64,000 bases of DNA from Anastrepha obliqua. Lineage: Eukaryota > Arthropoda > Insecta > Diptera > Tephritidae. The notes under the pieces are model-generated. The model worked only from the letters and a program-made list of their open reading frames with translations, made no database searches and was not told the origin of the DNA. Position numbers and translations under genes: made by a program. Location of the stretch: assembly GCF_027943255.1 (NCBI RefSeq), contig NC_072896.1:32390501-32454500 (forward strand), in the 5' to 3' direction. Within the stretch, counting starts at the first letter, position 1. Every line of letters starts with the position of its first letter. This document shows positions 1 to 12,004 of this stretch, in pieces.

Positions 1-329
1 GCTTTCCCGCATATAATAGACAACTCTTGTGAAAAACTGAACACACAATTAATTATTGAAAAAAGTGCTTTTTTCGCTATTTTTTTCCAAAAAAGCTGTT
101 AAGTAACATTAAAAAATGAATTTTTTTTAATTAGTTGCGCATTTTAATAATTATCTTTATAGGGATTATCGGTTTGAAACGATAACTTTCGTCTTTGTTT
201 TTTAAATCTTACACGCCATTTTCAAAAACACGCTATAAAATTTTGAGGGCATATTCTCCTATAATATATGTATATATTGATTACAGTAAAACAAAATCGA
301 TTTCTTGAAGCTGACTGATAAGAGGCCCC

Positions 330-565
330 CCTTAATACCACATAAGACGAATGCAGAAAATTACGTATAGGTCTTAGATAATATTTCATTGAAATTTGTC
401 AAAAAATTTCACGTTGAGTCTTAGACGTATCAACAGGACAAGGTACCAATCCTCAACACTAAGGGTACAAAGGAGTTTTTCACGTCGAAAAATATTCTTA
501 TGCTGAAGTGGCCCGCAGTTGGTCGAGATCTAAATCCAATTGAGATCGTCTGAAGGATTTTTAGC
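330..565 (+). mobile_element. Tc1-like (DD34E) transposase fragment, decayed
   Basis: One reading frame with in-frame stops gives the C-terminal half of a Tc1-type transposase. It contains TYQQDKVPIL, then 34 residues later the glutamate of WPAVGRDLNPIE. The spacing from the D of QQD to the E of NPIE counts to 34, which defines the DD34E (Tc1) group. Three stops (one before VLDN, one before TYQQD, one after NPIEIV) show that it is dead. No inverted terminal repeats are seen, so it is only a fragment. Confidence 0.7.
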
Positions 566-784
566 TAGTGAATTTATAAAGGTGAACGCAAGTTTATGAA
601 GGTGGACGTAAGGTTATTAGTCTATCCTACCTTTACTACCCTTCGGTGACTTTGAAATTCGATGCCACAACGCCTATTATGAGATACAAGCTATTAAATA
701 TTATTATATATTTTTTCTTAAGATTTATTTGCTTTATGCCTTATGCCGAAAGGTAAAAAGATTTAACCTCTGTTTATTTTATTA

Positions 785-2140
785 TGCTGTGCGAATGGGC
801 AAACCTTATCAAGACTGGTATTGTCCTCTTTACCAGAAGAAGGAAGCTTGACGGAGTCGTTCTGCCTAAGCTGTTGTAAAGGAGCCACAATCCAGCTATC
901 AAAAAAAACCAAACACCTTGGAGTAATCCTCAATACTAAACTCCTTTGGAAGTCACGCGTTGAAACAAAGACAGCCTAAGCACTTACAGCCTTCTGGCAG
1001 TGCAAAGGTGTCTTTGAGAGAACGTGGGATATTTCTCCTAGCACGATCCTATAAATTTGCACAGCTATGATAAGACCTATTATCAACTATGCATCAGTAG
1101 TCTGGATCGAGACTACAACGCACTGTGGCACCAGAGTTTTTCCGTCTACTTCATGCATTAGATACTCCGTTTAGTCTACCACCACTTGATGTCTTAATCC
1201 AAGCAGAGACCTTGAAGGCTATCTGCAGGCTGAAACACAATGGGAATTGGAACGGCCACAGTCCGGCATTGGACAACAGACAAGTTATGGACTTCGATCC
1301 AGTGATCCTCTCTGTATCTTTCGGCTCCATGCCATCAGGAGTCGTGCTTGAAAAGAGATAAAGTGTGGCGCTGCCTGAGGCTCAATTGGGGTCAAACTCT
1401 GAAAATGAGCCCGGCAAACATTGTTTTCGTATTTTCGCGGATGGCTCCAGGAGCGAGCACGGTTCTGGCTCTGGTGTATACGTGGAATACGGCGGAACAA
1501 AACTACATTTTGCACTTGGAATGTACCCATCCGTGTTTCAAGCGGAGGTGCAATGAACTTCGTTGTAGAAAACAGATGGAGAGACAGATCTGTATGTGTT
1601 TTCAGCGGGAGGAGAGCTGCGCTCATGGCCTTAGATAGTTCTCCAAAGTCCTGTAAAGCCAGGCTAAACTATGTCGGTAGGCATAATATCATGATGCTAA
1701 CATAGATCCCGGGAAACGTGGGTATCGTGAGTAACGAGATCTCTGACTCATTAGCTAGGATGGGCGCTGAGGCCAACTTTTTTTTTCCGGAGCTCGCTCT
1801 GTCACTCTCTTCCTCGTCCATCAAAGCCACTGTTAGCAAATGGGTTACTCCAACCAACAAATGAGCTTGGTAGGCTGAAAGGGGCTGCAGATGGACAAAA
1901 CTGATGTTGCCTGTCATGTCCGACCAACTGTCGCAGATCTTCTTGTCATTAAGGAGAAGGGACTGTATGCAACTTTTTGGACTGATGGCGGGCCACTTTC
2001 TATGGGCGAATCACATGGAAAAATAGGCAATACACTGTATCCGGCATGTGGAGAGGACAATGAGACAATGGACCAGTTTCTGTGCGTCTGCCCGGCCTTC
2101 GCTCGAATTAGGCTTGAGGTTGAAAGATTTAAATAAAATT
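785..2140 (+). mobile_element. Degenerate LINE: end of reverse transcriptase plus RNase H and Cys-rich tail
   Basis: Conceptual translation, with several frameshifts, runs in the order expected for the end of a Jockey/I-type ORF2. First comes the RT tail (KHLGVILNTKLLW, then IRPIINYASVVW near 1075-1110). RNase H follows: ADGSRSEHGSGSGVYV, VFQAEV, then IPGNVGIVSNEISDSLAR near 1705-1760. Last is a zinc-knuckle-like tail, CGEDNETMDQFLCVCPAF, near 2050-2100. The longest open stretch is only about 95 codons. No poly(A) or simple-sequence tail or TSD was identified. Confidence 0.75.
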
Positions 2141-2199
2141 AAAGAGGGAACGCGTGCGTAGTACAATGGACTTAATGTTGTCTGTGTGCTGTACTTGCT

Positions 2200-3050
2200 A
2201 GTTTGTCCCGACAAAAAATGTTATACAAAAATTTTTTGTTCGGTGTCTCATATAGCTATTTCGCTTAGTGTACTTAGACTAGAACAGCACGATTTCATGG
2301 ACGTTTAAGAGCTCAGCTGACTGGTATACCGATAGTCCCCCGGCTTCTAGGACCTGGCTTGAGTAACCAGATACCAAATTCGTTCCCAGGTACTATAAGT
2401 ACTGCAGGTTCTTCATCTTCAAAATCATCACTGGTGTCACCTTTAAATTGTGTTGAACAGTATTCTCCCCACATTTTCAATCATTCGCTTCTATTCAGGC
2501 CCTGCTTTCCTGATTTTTCTCCTTCTTTCCTGCTTTATTCCTTTCTTTCCCTCCTTATCCTTTTCTTTTCTGCTTTAGCTCGCCTCCAACACTCGAACCG
2601 CTGGTTTCGTCTCCCAAATATTTGTTTACTCTCCTTTCTCAGTTAAATGGCAATCAAAAATTTATCGCACCTACGTAAATCTCTGCACATGAAACCTTTT
2701 AGTAAACAAAGAACTCCAAACTGCCATCAATGAAAACTAATTATCTACTCTGAAGTACCAAATTTCATTTGCTCAATATATTTTTTGTTTGTAAACGGTT
2801 GATTACATGCTCTCTCTTGCCTATTCAGTTTCAAAATATTGAGGTTATATTGATATGACCTGAATAAATATTGACCTACACATAGCTAACTGGCCTACAA
2901 AACGGCAACTAATCAATAATTGGAAAGCTTGCACATACACTGGTATGTGCATGTGTATGAGTAAGAGTCTAATGAGAAATATGTATGAGGGAAAAAATAT
3001 ATTTTGATACATGCACACATAGGTACATTCACTTGAGCTGGCATAAAAAG
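2200..3050. other. Stretch without recognisable gene
   Basis: A 95-codon ORF at 2359-2646 is low-complexity (Ser/Phe/Leu) and does not look coding. Nothing else is recognised. Confidence 0.5.
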
Positions 3051-3059
3051 GTTACAATT

Positions 3060-3400
3060 TATCTTTTGACAATATTCGAAATATTCTATTTTTCGTCATA
3101 ATTTTTTTCCGTTAATTTTTTATGAAAATATATAATAATAGTTCACTAAATTACAAAAACAATATAATTAAACAAATGTCAAAAAATAGTGATATATATT
3201 TTCAACTTTTTAATCACAATTTTCAGAAAACTTTTATGTACGCAATTTTATAGCCCTTTGAATTTTAGTAAAGCAAAGTGAAAGTTTGAAGTCGCGCAAA
3301 AATTTCGTTGGTTTTTGAAATTTTTTTTTTTTTGCATACAACATTGGGCGATCAGTTGCAACAATAATGAGCCTAAATTTTTTTGTGGAAGAAAATGATC
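3060..3400 (+). repeat. Dispersed AT-rich repeat family, copy 1 of 3
   Basis: The core at about 3225-3335 (motifs ACGCAATTTTATAG, AAAGTTTGAAGTCGCGCAAA, CGTTGGTTTTTGAAA) aligns by eye with 45505-45605 and 47070-47150 in the same order and orientation. No coding content or ends could be defined. Confidence 0.5.
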
Positions 3401-3649
3401 AGCAACCTATAAAAAAAAACTCTAAAATAAATGCTATTTTCGAACCACTTCATTAAAATATTGTGAATATTGTAAAAGATAAAATGACTGAGTACGGCAT
3501 TAGTCGTAAGGAAGCAGACGAGTAATATTATTTTTGATCAAATTATATAGAATTTCTCACTTTCTTCGAACAAGTCCTCTTAAAAGAGATATTGTACGCT
3601 TTTATAACCGAACGGGTGCGAAGAGGGACTAGTCGTGTGAACCTAACAA

Positions 3650-3743
3650 TACAGAATGAGACTAGTCGCTTTTCTTGCCAGTCGAATATACATAGTTCCT
3701 TTTCATGTATTTTTAAATACTTTTCCACAACATTATTTTATAT
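3650..3743 (+). repeat. Short direct repeat, copy 1 (partner at 4198-4286)
   Basis: Starts with TACAGAATGAGACTAGTCGC and matches the partner copy over about 90 bp with scattered differences. Both carry the GACTAGT motif that is amplified in the array at 4.6-5.4 kb, so this may be related to the array's founder sequence. Confidence 0.6.
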
Positions 3744-3821
3744 CTTAAGTTTTGCATAAGATGCTCCATTGGTTACAATATTAAAGTAGTAAATAAAAAA
3801 AATAGTATATGATTTAAAAAG

Positions 3822-4000
3822 ACTAGGTTAGATTACGTTGAAGCAGTTGCCCAGTGTGAGGTACACTCAGGCATTTAACCCATTGTGGCATGGCATGAAC
3901 TACCCAGTATGTGTGGAGAGCTTGTCCTTATCTTTTCTAAACCCAGTATGAAATGGTTGAAGTGCCAGTCTGGCACTCCTCAAGCAGCACTAAACTCAAT
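3822..4000 (-). mobile_element. Probable LINE 3'-UTR remnant
   Basis: Begins with a short AGGTTAGA tail remnant, followed by CCCATTGTGGCATGGCATG. This resembles the CCATTGTGATACCAC-type 3' UTR of the LINEs at 9.05 and 31.8 kb. It contains a perfect 7-bp hairpin, AGTGCCA-GTC-TGGCACT, at about 3960. No coding sequence is attached. Confidence 0.35.
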
Positions 4001-4197
4001 GTCTACTTTTCAAAAATTTTAGAAGATCGCCAATTTCCACAATGAAAAATTGTCTACCTTAAATGGTGAATCTACTTCCGGATAGAGCAAACTTTTCTTC
4101 AGTTTGGCGTTTCTTCAGCTGTCGAATAAATCTTTCGCCTTTTTACAGTATGAGAAAAGTTGCTTTTTATACCAGTTGCCTTTTATGCCACAACGAG

Positions 4198-4286
4198 TAC
4201 AGAATGAGACTAGTTGCTTTTCTAGCCAAGCGGGTATAGTTGCTTTTCATGCATTAGTATTTTTCAACAAAATTATATTTTTATAC
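4198..4286 (+). repeat. Short direct repeat, copy 2 (partner at 3650-3743)
   Basis: Shares the TACAGAATGAGACTAGT start, the TTGCTTTTCATGCAT-like middle and the TTTTTCAACAAAATTATATTTT end with the copy about 550 bp upstream. Confidence 0.6.
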
Positions 4287-4614
4287 ATATATTCTATGTT
4301 TTTCATAAAATGTGATATAGCCAAAACATTTTGTTTTGTAATTTATATTCATTTCATAATTAAATTTTTTAATTAATATTCCATAATTTGTTTCCTTTAT
4401 TTCTATAACTAAAATTTTAGTTAGAATTCATAATAATTATATATTAAATTTAAAGATATTATAATTTTTCAAATGTCTTTACACTACAAAAAAAAAAAAA
4501 TATTTCGGAACAGAAGCCTCAAACTGCCAATTGCACTTAACAAGGCGTCCTCATGAATATTTTAATAGTTCTCAAACAAAACATGTTCTGTACACATTAT
4601 TTGAAACCTTATTA

Positions 4615-5420
4615 ATTATGTCCCATTGAGACTAGTCCAGGTCTAGTCTGTGACCACTTTTATTATAGTGTCTTTTCATCCTTGTTCGGGTCTTATCTTT
4701 TCTTAGACTAGTCCGTATATAGTATCTTTAAAGACTAGTGCAACTCTAGTCTCTTTAGAGACCAGTCGCAAAATTTATTTTAATAGTTCACACACATTAT
4801 TTGCACCCATATTACTTATATCCCATTGCGCCTAATCTGGGTCTAGTCTCTTTAAAGATCAGTCTGTTTCTAGTCGCTCCTCAGACTAGTTCAGTTTTAA
4901 TCTCCTTTGAGACTAGTATCTAGTATCTCTGAAGTCTAGTCCGAGTCTAGTTTCTTTAGACACCAGTCATAAAATTTATTGTAATAGTTCACAAATATGA
5001 CAAATTGTACACACATTATTTGCAACTATATTACTACGTCCCATTGAGCCCTATCTGGGTCTAGTCTCTTTAAATACCAGTCTTTTTCTAGTCGCTTTTC
5101 AGACTAGTACAGATTTAATCTCATTTGAGACTAGTCCGTATCTAGTAGCTCTAAATACTAGTCCGAGTCTAGTTTCTTTAGACACCAGTCGTAAAATTTA
5201 TTGTAAAAGTTCGCAAACATGACAAGTTATGCATTTATTATTTGCAACTAAATATATTATTATATTCCATTACGACTAATCTGGGTCTAGTCTCTTTAAA
5301 GACCAGTCTGTTTCTAGTCGCTTTTCAGGCTAGTCCAGTTTTAATCTCCTTTGAGACTAGTCCGTATCTAGTATCTCCAAAGACTAGTCCGAGTCTAGTT
5401 TCTTCGGAGACCACTCGCAA
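4615..5420 (+). repeat. Higher-order tandem array: 4 units of 200-226 bp built from 27-bp sub-repeats
   Basis: Units start near 4621, 4821, 5039 and 5265, each with a CCATT(G/A) block. Each full unit holds five consecutive sub-repeats of the form TCTAGTNTCTTTNAAGACTAGTCNNNN. In unit 4 the first four are exactly 27 bp. An AT-rich linker of about 85 bp separates the groups (TTTATTGTAATAGTTCACAA and similar). Each sub-repeat is close to a dyad (AGTCTCTTTAAAGACT) and contains one or two ACTAGT palindromes. Since 27 is a multiple of three, unit 4 reads as an ORF (5242-5439, 65 codons) with a nine-residue period such as YLVSPKTSP. I think this is incidental, because the other units are frameshifted. 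Confidence 0.85.
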
Positions 5421-5439
5421 AATTGTTTGCAAGGAATAA

Positions 5440-6220
5440 ACAACAAACTATACGCTCCTATGTACATATGTATGTATCTGTAAACAGAATGTAGGCCATA
5501 TGCAAATAAAGTGGCTTTCCAAATTTTAATTAAAAATCGCTTCTGCCTATACATACATACATCTCTTTTTGAATTGAATCAGTAGCTATTGAGTTCATTT
5601 GTATAATTATATTATTCGGCGCCGAGAATTCAATTAATTGTTAGCACGGATTACAAACACTTTAAGAATGGTGAATGCCAAAAGCACACTTTGGCTATTA
5701 TATACAATAAATGTATTGTTAATTATTTCGTTTTCTGGAAAATAGTTTTCGAATTACGATTTAATTAATGTAGATATATGAAAATAAATTAATAGAAACC
5801 ACTCTTGGACACTGTCAAATGCATTTTATTCCATTTACCAGTGGCTTATAATAATTACTTATTTAATTGAATGATTATTTCAGTGAATTAACTGCTTTTT
5901 TGGCTAAATGTGTAAAGAAATAATTCCTTTCCATTGGTCACGTCGCGTAGAATTTCATGTAATTATCTTGATGATATATTTTTTAAATTTTTTATTTTCC
6001 AAATGCTTTTAAGCTATTTCACTTCCTTTCTTACTAATAACAAATTGCAGTAAACAATTTTTACTTAACATAACATTTGTGCAGGCAAATTATATTGAAA
6101 GTAATATGCCATGGAGTTCCCTGTTATCATAGTCACATTAATAATCGCTGCACTTCTATGGATAGAACACTAAAAGTTAGGTAATCCCATTAAGAAACTT
6201 TCAATGATTATTGATAACCG
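5440..6220. other. Stretch without recognisable gene
   Basis: AT-rich, apparently single-copy sequence with a short ATGTATGT run near 5465. Nothing else is recognised. Confidence 0.5.
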
Positions 6221-6845
6221 CCTCAGTTGTTAGCGGAAAAAATGAGAAACATCTGAACAGAGTTGTTATTTAAAAAGGACAAAACAATATTTTCGCAAAA
6301 AATTTCAACCGAAAATAAAATTTTTCTAAAATAAATAGTATATTTTATACTAAAAAAAACACAACACATTTTTTCAAAAAAAAAAAAAAAAATCCGAGAA
6401 ACCAAACTAAATAAAAATATTTGACTCTCGAGTGCTTAGAATATTCCAATATTTTGGAAAAAAATTTTTGCAGGTAGGTGTATTTATCCTCGAAACTCAA
6501 AATATGAATTAGAAAAGAGTATTTGACCTTAAAATACGCTATACCAAAATTCTCAGCACTAAAAAAATTTTGAAGAAAAAAGTAGAATTTTCTTCGACAT
6601 TTTTTAAATTTCCAACAAATAAATTTTTATTCCAGAAGAAATTAAAAAATTTCCACACAAAAATATTTTTTTTTTTTCATTTTTAATACTTTCATCATTA
6701 ATATAAATTAAACAAAATTTCTTCCAAAAAAATTTTTTTTCTAACCAATATTTTTTAAATAATATATTTTATATGGTAAAATTCACAAAAAAATATTCTA
6801 AAAAACGTGTTTGACTTCAAGCTTGAATACTATAATTTTGGTATA
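6220..6845. repeat. AT-rich repetitive tract, left part
   Basis: Loosely periodic A/T-rich sequence with a recurring TATTTGACTT/TATTTGACCTT motif followed by AAAATTC or TATACTAAAATTTT (near 6420, 6520, 6805). The same motif recurs beyond the mariner (8370, 8505). The tract at 6.2-8.6 kb is therefore probably one array that the mariner at 6846-7743 interrupted. Confidence 0.45.
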
Positions 6846-7743
<898 letters not shown>

Positions 7744-7744
7744 T

Positions 7745-8640
7745 ATTATATATTAGCTAACGACTATAATAAAATTTTCTGTCGGTTTATGGATATAATC
7801 TTTTCAAAAGGATCCTCAAACAGGACGGAAAAAAGGCCAGACCCAGGTGCCTAACCGAAGGTTTTGAAAAAGGTGTCCATATATAATATTGTATTTTATA
7901 ATAAAATATAAAAAAACATTTACTATTTTATATAATTATTTAATTATTTGAAAACTCTACAATAAAGTTTTGGGGAGGGGGAAAAAATATCACAAAAATA
8001 ACAAAATTTAACAAAAATTTTTTTTTTCCCAAAAAAGGGAAAAGTAAAAAAATTTTTAGATATATTATTTTTTAAGTATAACTTCAAAAAAAAATTTTAT
8101 TTTTTAAGTAAAAATTAAAAAAACGTTGTTTTTTTAGTAAAGCATACAAAAAAATTTTGGCTTAGTAAAAATTTTAAAAAGTTTAGTTAAAATTAAAAAC
8201 AAAATTTTTTTTGCTCCATTAAAAGTGAATAGTAAATAGAAATGCAAACAAAAATTTTAAGTAAAAGCAAATCTTTTAAAGTAACGGTTTTTATGCAAAC
8301 TTTTTTATAAATATAAATATATATTTGTATGTTTTGTACTAAAAAATAAAGGAAAAAATTAGAAGAAAACATATTTGACTTTAAAAATTCTAAGTCCTAA
8401 GAATCATAAAAAATTATTTAAAAGAATTTGTTTCGAAAAGAGGTTTCTTAATTAGTATGTTTTACACTAATGATTAAAAAAAATTTTTTAAATTATAAAA
8501 AAACATTTTTGATTTAAAAAACTTTATACTAAAATTTTTGAGGCAACAATTTTTAGGGACATATTTATCTTAAAAACTTAAAATAGAAATAAAAAAAAAA
8601 CTTTCAAAAACTTTTTGACAAAATTTTCAATATTGAGGAA
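7745..8640. repeat. AT-rich repetitive tract, right part
   Basis: Continues the tract left of the mariner. It has runs of AAAATTTTTT and spaced motifs such as CATATTTGACTTTAAAAATTC (8369) and CATTTTTGATTTAAAAAACTTTATACTAAAA (8500-8530, quoted in part). No coding potential is seen. Confidence 0.45.
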
Positions 8641-8644
8641 ATCT

Positions 8645-8790
8645 CAAAACTATTCGTATTAAATGAATTTCAAAATTATTTCAGTTCACTTCTCAATATA
8701 CTCAAACCTACTAATAAACCTGATTTGCAGAATATATTACGACGATATCCAAAATGCTTCTATCACTTAACATGGAATCGCTCAGTTGTA
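8645..8790 (+). repeat. Unique-looking segment that ends an AT-rich array, copy 1 (partner 40205-40335)
   Basis: Shares with the partner the ordered motifs ATTAAATGAATTTCAAAATT, TTTCAGTTCACTT, TTAC-AC-AT, and TCACTTAACATGGAA-GCTC (in the partner TCACTTGACATGGAACTGCTC, quoted in part). Both copies lie just downstream of an AT-rich array, in the same orientation. Confidence 0.5.
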
Positions 8791-9032
8791 GCTTGCCACA
8801 AAGTTTACTGTGGGAAAAAATAAATCCATTATTTTCGCAGTAGTTGGATGTAGTGATAGATATCTCGTAAAGTCTCATACTCAAACTAATCTCAAACTAT
8901 TTAAATTTTATGCTCATTATCAAGGTGACCGTTCACACAAAAAGAAAAAAAAATTGTTGTGCTCTTTTTTGTTTGTTCCACTTAGTTGTGAGTTACAGCT
9001 TCAGCTGTGGGCTTTGCGAGAAAATCCTGTTA

Positions 9033-9169
9033 TTCACTTCTTAGATACATAGGTTAGGTTAGGTTATGATGGTAGTCAGTCTGTACGACCAACTCACTTG
9101 GACCGTACAGGTCCGTTGTGATACCGCTATGCTACACGGGAACCTCATTTACTTTACTTCACTTCTTAG
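9033..9169 (-). mobile_element. 113-bp LINE 3' end with (AACCT)n tail inside a 12-bp target-site duplication
   Basis: TTCACTTCTTAG occurs at 9033-9044 and again at 9158-9169. Between them, read on the minus strand, is a short 3' UTR ending in AACCTAACCTAACCTA. The UTR resembles the one at 31.78 kb (motif GTTGTGATACC on the plus strand). This is the signature of a severely 5'-truncated LINE insertion. Confidence 0.8.
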
Positions 9170-9690
9170 CTATCTGTGTCCCATATATGGACATCTAGTT
9201 GAGTATAGTAATAATCCCAGCAATTTCTCCTGCCTTAAATATGAGTGTTAATATTGTTTTCATGAACCTAGATTATATAACATATGCAAGATTAGATCAC
9301 AATGAAATCTGCTGCTAGAAGGAAGTAAATTTTTTTCTCGAATATTTCAGAGTTTCTAAGAGTTTCACGCCTCCCTTGGCAGGTCGTTTTTTGTGAATTC
9401 CAAATTATAGTTAGCCGTCGAACTCAAAGCGGTCCTCCACATAATTACTATTAGTATAAGAACAGGTCTTAAAATTACTGAATATGGCTAACAGAAATAT
9501 ATTCGGCCTTATCGTGAATTTCGATGTGAGCAAATATTTCCATAAATTGCAATAGAATACAAGAACAAATCTTTCCACTTTGTTTTCTTTTGTAGTGGAA
9601 TTCATGGGAACGATTTCTTCACATGGAATTCACAACGAGGTTGATTAAGATGCACTTCACACTTTTCACTCACTTACAAGCTTAGAGGAC
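9170..9690. other. Stretch without recognisable gene
   Basis: No repeat, domain or convincing ORF is visible. Confidence 0.4.
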
Positions 9691-9778
9691 TATAAAGGCA
9701 TTCTCGTATCGTCGCGCTATACAGTCCTTCTCAGTTCAGCTTCTAACGCCAATGGTATACTTCATATCGCAGGTAGGT
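9691..9778 (+). promoter_or_regulatory. Candidate core promoter and short first exon
   Basis: A TATA box (TATAAAGG, 9691) is followed 32 bp downstream by an initiator-like ACAGTC (A at 9723). After about 29 bp comes an ATG in a good context (CGCCAATGG, ATG 9752-9754). Seven codons later (MVYFISQ) the sequence CAG|GTAGGT at 9770-9778 can serve as a 5' splice site. Short first exons with TATA/Inr promoters are common in fly cuticle and secreted-protein genes. No acceptable second exon was found within the next kilobases, so this may be coincidence. Confidence 0.3.
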
Positions 9779-9779
9779 A

Positions 9780-11400
9780 AATTTTTGTAAGCCTGTATGT
9801 GTAACTTTGCTGCAAATGTGAATATCAGGCAGCCAGTCAAAGAAGTGAAAACAGCAAAAAGGGAGAACATCGAGTAATGGGAGTTTAGAAATGAAAATCG
9901 GAATTGTCAGTTAGACTGATAAATAGTAACCGGAACCACAATCGCATCAATGCGGTGAAGACAAACGCCTGGCTGTGATCAGCCAGTGAGCAGACATTTT
10001 GTGCTTATGAAAAACATAGCAATGGGTTATAAGTAAAGCACAAGCAAGCACATGCACACACAAACATAAATGTCCATAAAGATTTATGGCAGTCATAGCA
10101 TAGCGTAGCATAACATAGCAAATTTCTATTTTTCAAAGGTACAACTACCAAACCAGCAAACGAAATACCTACAGCTGTCGAGAAAAAGAAAATTGCGCTC
10201 GGATGCAAAAACAGAAACACTAACTCACAAACTCCTCAACGCCGCCATACTTTAACTGCTGTGTGTTTGTAATTTAACAAATGGATTTGTAGTAATAAAA
10301 CCCCAAAGTGCACACACTCACACATACATATACATTCATACATACGAAGGTGCATCTAAAACATTTTTGATGAAAATGTGCAAAAGCGTAAGCGGGTGTT
10401 TTCAGCGTCGGGGATAAATAAGAATACATGTACTCGTATATGTGTATGTGTGTGCGTGTGTGCGTTTGTTCATTTGCACTTCACAGCACACGCAGCACCT
10501 GATGCTGTTGCTCCGTGCTCGGCGCACGTTTGGAGCGGAGATTTTCCGCCGAGAAGCAACAGTCAGTTGTGTGGCGCGCAACGAAAGCAACAGCAAAAAT
10601 GTTTGAGAGGCGAGGCTGAAATATTATAAAAAAAGAAGCAAAAACAAAAACAAATATTAAAAGGCTTTTGTGCTTGTAAAGTTTTCCACTTTCCGTTGGC
10701 GTACATCCGCACTCACACTATTGCACCTATATATACCTATACATATGCATATATATATACTCACACATATACACCTACGCATACATACATAATTTTAGCA
10801 TTCAAGTGCAATCGCATTCATAACACGAAAGACAAAGCATAGTTATGAAAATATTTTTGTTATATGCCGACTTCTCTTCTAACTCCATTCTTCACACACA
10901 CAAAATCCTACACCACCGCCTTCTCTTCACATCCCCTTGCGCTGCATTTTGGCATTTGTTTCGCCAGCTTTTTCTACTTCAGTTTGTGCGTTTGTTTGTT
11001 TCATTTTCTTCTCACTTTGCCGTTCGTTACTGGCACCAATGTATTTGTGCTTGTTTGTGTGTGTGAAATATTCATTTGTGTGTAGGTGTCCTTTGACACG
11101 CAGCTGTTGGCATGTGTCGTGCCTGTTTTTATGTTTTTTTTTTTATTTTGTATTCCTTGTTTCATTTGCTGTGTGCTTTTTTTTTGTTTTTTTGGTTTGT
11201 TTTGTTTGTGGCACTCAAAACTTCCAGGCTGCGGTTGTGTTAAAGGACTTTTATGGGATTTGTGGTTGAAGAAATGCAGATTGTTTTTGAAATTCCACAT
11301 CACATGTGTAGCTAGAGACATACATATGTATGGAGCTGGAAAACAATAATCCATATTTTTCTAAATTTTTCGATTCATATATTTCGAGCGAACATAGCGG
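9780..11400. other. Non-coding stretch with microsatellites
   Basis: Mixed-composition DNA with short (CA)n/(TACA)n runs (about 10310-10350, 10720-10790) and a T/G-rich tract at 10930-11220. ORFs here are low-complexity Phe/Cys/Val-rich and do not look coding. Confidence 0.5.
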
Positions 11401-12000
11401 TTGATTAGCACAAAAGCTGTGCTATTGTAGCTAATATCGAAAAATAATAATTCATGCTACAAAATATATTCAACTGCATGAGAATTTGAGTTATATAATC
11501 ATCATATATTTGAGTTATATAAATATCATAAATCAAATGAGAGAATTTTTTAGACAGCCATTCATATACTTCCTAAATACATTTAAATTAAATAATATGA
11601 AATAAAATATAAAAAAATGTAAAAAAATAAAAGCGAATTTAAACAAAATTTAAATATAAAATAAAAAATAACAAAAAAATGGATCAAAATAATATAAAAA
11701 ATTCAAAAAGAAAAATAAATAAAAACTAACAAGGAATAAAATCATTTAAAAATTACAATGCTTAAAAAAGAAATAAAAATAAAAATTAAACAAAATTTAA
11801 ATAAAAAATAGAAAACTAAAAAAAATTTATTAAACTAAAATATATGTAGGTATATAAAAAATTGAAGTCAAGCTTGAAGAACTGAGATCACACATAGCAA
11901 ATATTTTATAAAATCACTGATATGGTATTGAGTTATCAGCGAGTAAAAATAAGCGAAACTAGCATACCGAGCATACATTTCAGGTTTGCGTAAATATTTA
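11400..12000. other. AT-rich stretch, no gene seen
   Basis: Dominated by A-runs and AAATAAA/TTAAA words. No higher-order period is obvious. Confidence 0.5.
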
Positions 12001-12004
12001 TATA

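Noticed and set aside
1125..1705. Overlapping plus-strand ORFs of 63-96 codons
   Set aside because: They are frame fragments of one decayed LINE RNase H domain, not genes.
10937..11354. ORFs of 110-117 codons on both strands
   Set aside because: Low-complexity Phe/Cys/Val or Lys/Asn translations of a T/G-rich tract, overlapping on both strands; no domain or start context.
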